From JAVBSX01 sp964576215 (lineage in GTDB: Bacteria > Planctomycetota > Planctomycetia > Pirellulales > Thermoguttaceae): a stretch of DNA of 17,920 bases. Of this stretch, positions 16,164-17,920 are shown piece by piece; position 1 is the stretch's first letter, and each line of letters begins with the position of its first letter. The translations under genes and the position numbers were made by a program. The stretch lies in contig CAZNVM010000140.1 in NCBI GenBank assembly GCA_964576215.1, positions 1-17,920 of the forward strand, given 5' to 3'. The notes under the pieces were generated by a model. That model did no database searches. It saw nothing but the letters and a program-made list of their open reading frames with translations, and had not been told where the DNA came from.

Positions 16164-17264
16164 TTACTCCATTCTCCTCCTGAACATTACTCCGGCGGCG
16201 GTCAGCGTGACCGTTGAAATCAGTGCAAGCGGGATACAGTTCAGGAAAACTTCACCGGCCCCCATCCCCTTCATAAAAACCCCTTTGACGATCACCATGT
16301 ACCATCGGACCGGGTTGACGACGGTGAACCATTGCAACCAGTTCGGCATGTTTTCGACCGGTGTTGCAAAGCCGGACAGCATGATAAACGGCGGCATGAC
16401 GAGCATTACGCCGAGAATCGCCTGTTGTTGCGTCAGGGAAAGCGAACTGACGAACAAGCCGACGCCGATGATCGACAGCAGAAACAGGTTGAGCGACGCC
16501 AACAGAAGCCAAAACGACCCTTGAAACGGAATGCCCATGAGGAAAATCGCGATCCCGATCAGCATCACTGCCGAGCAGGTCGCCAGAATCAACGCCGGAA
16601 TCGCCTTGCCGAGCAGGATTTCCGTCGGCGTCAGCGGAGTTACGAGAATTTGCTCAAAAGTTCCCATTTCCCGTTCACGAGCGATGGAAAGCCCGGAAAT
16701 GAGGACGCCGAGCACCGTTGCCAGAACGCAGACCAGGCAGGGCACCGTCGTTTTACGGGGATCGAGATTGACATTGAACCAGTTTCTCGTTTCGATCTCG
16801 ACTCCGACTGACGGACCTCGGACAAAATATTCCTGGATGAACCGATTGATGATTTTACTTGCATAACCGCCGACGATGGAGGAAGCGTTCGATTTGCGAC
16901 CATCGAGCAGGATTTGAATTTTCGCCTGTCGTCTGGCGTAAAGTTCACGGGAAAAATCCTGAGGAATCACGACAACGCCCATCGCTTTTTGGTTGTCGAT
17001 CAGCGAATTGATCTCCCCCTGATGCGAAATTGTTACGATTTTCGTGAACGTCGACGAGTTCCGGAATCGTTGTGTTAAAACGTCCCCTTCAAGACCGGCG
17101 TCCTGATTGTAGACGGCCAGCGTGACATTTTTCACTTCCTGCGTGATTGCGTACGAAAAAATGAGAATCTGCATGATCGGCGGCCCGATGAGCACCGCTC
17201 GCGTCTTCGGATCACGAAGCGACGCCAAAAATTCCTTGACGATCAAATTGAAAAGGCGAACCAT
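16164..17264 (-). CDS. ABC-2 type transporter permease (YhhJ/YbhS-like)
   Basis: This 366-residue protein has the architecture of ABC-2 export permeases: a cytoplasmic start with FLASLRDPKTRAVLIGPP (12-29), a first helix at about 24-40, a large extracytoplasmic domain at about 45-170, and five more hydrophobic segments. The family signatures REREMGTFEQILVTPLTP (196-213), near the end of the second helix, and ENMPNWLQWFTVVNPVRW (304-321) are both present. It should pair with an ATP-binding subunit and often a membrane-fusion protein, but neither is in the window. The frame is open to 17393, yet ATG 17264 is chosen because it gives the usual family N-terminus and because the promoter at 17302-17330 lies inside the longer version. 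No clear Shine-Dalgarno precedes 17264. The stop codon abuts a heptamer array. Confidence 0.93.
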   Translation of the reverse strand: MVRLFNLIVKEFLASLRDPKTRAVLIGPPIMQILIFSYAITQEVKNVTLAVYNQDAGLEGDVLTQRFRNSSTFTKIVTISHQGEINSLIDNQKAMGVVVIPQDFSRELYARRQAKIQILLDGRKSNASSIVGGYASKIINRFIQEYFVRGPSVGVEIETRNWFNVNLDPRKTTVPCLVCVLATVLGVLISGLSIAREREMGTFEQILVTPLTPTEILLGKAIPALILATCSAVMLIGIAIFLMGIPFQGSFWLLLASLNLFLLSIIGVGLFVSSLSLTQQQAILGVMLVMPPFIMLSGFATPVENMPNWLQWFTVVNPVRWYMVIVKGVFMKGMGAGEVFLNCIPLALISTVTLTAAGVMFRRRME

Positions 17265-17282
17265 TGGAAGAGTAGGGAATGG

Positions 17283-17374
17283 GGGGCAGGGAAGAGAGTT
17301 CTTTTTACCGCAGTGCCGTTCAAACGTCAAGTTCTGTAGCGAAGTTGCCGGGTAATCTCCTCTCTTCTTGCCCC
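17283..17374. repeat. Purine-rich imperfect inverted repeat around the permease promoter
   Basis: GGGGCAGGGAAGAGAG (17283-17298) and the complement of 17360-17374 (GGGGCAAGAAGAGAG) match except near the middle. The arms flank the permease promoter. The left arm overlaps the predicted transcription start region, near 17295, and the right arm abuts the possible tRNA promoter. Confidence 0.5.
17302..17330 (-). promoter_or_regulatory. Sigma-70-type promoter for the ABC permease
   Basis: On the minus strand TTGACG (17330-17325) is followed by a 17-bp spacer and TAAAAA (17307-17302), five and four matches to consensus. The start would be near 17295, leaving a leader of about 30 nt before ATG 17264. 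This supports the shorter coding start. Confidence 0.6.
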
Positions 17375-17402
17375 TTGACTGTTTTGGAAACAAGGGTAAG
17401 CT
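17375..17402 (+). promoter_or_regulatory. Possible promoter of tRNA-Lys
   Basis: TTGACT (17375-17380), a 16-bp spacer and TAAGCT (17397-17402) lie about 50 bp upstream of the tRNA. The -35 is good, but the -10 matches at only three positions. The same TTGACTGTTTTG sequence also occurs at 4934-4945, where no gene follows on that strand, so the call is weak. Confidence 0.35.
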
Positions 17403-17452
17403 ATCCGCCTTACGCTTGGGTCTCCTTTTGGGGATGGAAGCGTAATCGTGCG

Positions 17453-17525
<73 letters not shown>

Positions 17526-17576
17526 TTGCAGGGATAATTCTTTCGTGTCGTAAGGGTTGTGATTTGGACCCTGCTT

Positions 17577-17605
17577 AGGGAGGTTTTACGGAATCTCCCT
17601 TTTTT
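17577..17605 (+). terminator. Intrinsic terminator after tRNA-Lys
   Basis: Positions 17577-17586 pair with 17591-17600 over ten base pairs, two of them G-U, around a UACG tetraloop (UNCG type). A run of T follows (17600-17605). It lies about 50 nt after the tRNA 3' end. A weaker outer stem GCAGGG/CCCTGC (17528-17533 with 17569-17574) lies between them. Confidence 0.85.
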
Positions 17606-17920
17606 CATCCCTTTTTTTGAAAATTTTTTCGACCGCTCTTGAATCAAATCCTATTTTCTGGTAACGTGTGGCCTTCCAAATCACATTCACCCCTTACCAA
17701 TCTTAACCCCCCCATGATTACCCTCTCTCAATTCGTGCGCTCTTGCTATGCGCCTACCTTCCTCTACGGCTTTCGTTCCCTTAAGCAAGTGCAACACTTA
17801 CTTTGCGGCTTTTTGCTTGCATTTTCATAAATTTTGAGGCGATTTCGATGACGGGTTCGTGTAGTTTTTTCTTCTGCGATTTTCGCGGATACTCGCGATT
17901 CGTCTTCGAAGAATTACGTT
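17606..17920. other. Terminal stretch without a supportable gene
   Basis: Nothing firm is visible. A 63-codon plus-strand frame (17639-17830) with an internal ATG at 17714 lacks a ribosome-binding site and shows no recognisable family. The stretch begins T-rich and becomes mixed. It may be a 5' flank of a gene beyond the window. Confidence 0.4.

Noticed and set aside
15965..16217. Plus-strand frames with repeated FLISHFS
   Set aside because: Low-complexity translation of the 7-bp arrays; all three frames give the same rotating peptide, as expected of a tandem repeat and not a gene.
17265..17393. 43-residue N-terminal extension of the ABC permease
   Set aside because: It would contain the gene's own promoter and is unlike the family N-terminus.
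17639..17830. Plus-strand 63-codon frame after the tRNA terminator, vaguely like an integrase N-terminus
   Set aside because: The resemblance is too weak, there is no ribosome-binding site, and no duplicate of the tRNA 3' end was seen that would mark an integrated element.

Overview
The window looks like chromosomal DNA of a Planctomycetota bacterium; I would not go below phylum. The main pointers are a 1248-residue secreted protein with the planctomycete N-terminal signature LELLEDRCLLTA (LEPR-XLL-like), FG-GAP repeats and a dockerin-type EF-hand pair; a Tat-exported Gfo/Idh/MocA oxidoreductase; a membrane-anchored protein with squalene-cyclase-type repeats; and many dispersed palindromes and short tandem repeats between genes.

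Layout. Positions 1-425 hold no gene, only two inverted-repeat structures and a small hairpin. From 12488 down to 426, five genes lie head to tail on the minus strand: a prenyltransferase/squalene-oxidase-repeat membrane protein (12488-10611), the FG-GAP/dockerin protein (10237-6491), a secreted protein with a possible mutarotase-like fold (6423-4975), the Tat-exported oxidoreductase (4779-3457) and a large secreted glycoside-hydrolase-like protein (3476-426), which overlaps the oxidoreductase gene by 20 bp. A divergent intergenic region with a perfect 30-bp palindrome separates this block from a plus-strand PAP2-family gene (12891-13928). That gene converges with a minus-strand coiled-coil membrane protein (15614-13974), which has a clear TTGACA-N17-TAGAAT promoter. 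Next comes an ABC-2 permease (17264-16164) with its own TTGACG-N17-TAAAAA promoter. Last is a plus-strand tRNA-Lys(UUU) with an intrinsic terminator. The final 315 bases hold nothing I can support.

How the genes may work together. The four minus-strand genes from 10237 to 426 all encode exported proteins. They combine a surface-type FG-GAP/dockerin protein, two carbohydrate-flavoured secreted proteins and an exported NAD(P)-fold oxidoreductase. This is consistent with an extracytoplasmic sugar or polysaccharide processing cassette, but no substrate can be read from the sequence.

The most unusual structure lies between the genes: 7-bp tandem repeats (TTCTCAT/ATGAGAA and GGGAATC families). Two arrays begin within a few bases of a stop codon, two loci carry arrays as inverted pairs that could form long RNA hairpins, and two repeat units plus a small palindrome lie inside the 5' coding part of the GH-like gene. 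Start sites were adjusted from the longest open frame where a Shine-Dalgarno sequence or promoter gave a reason; each change is explained in its entry.
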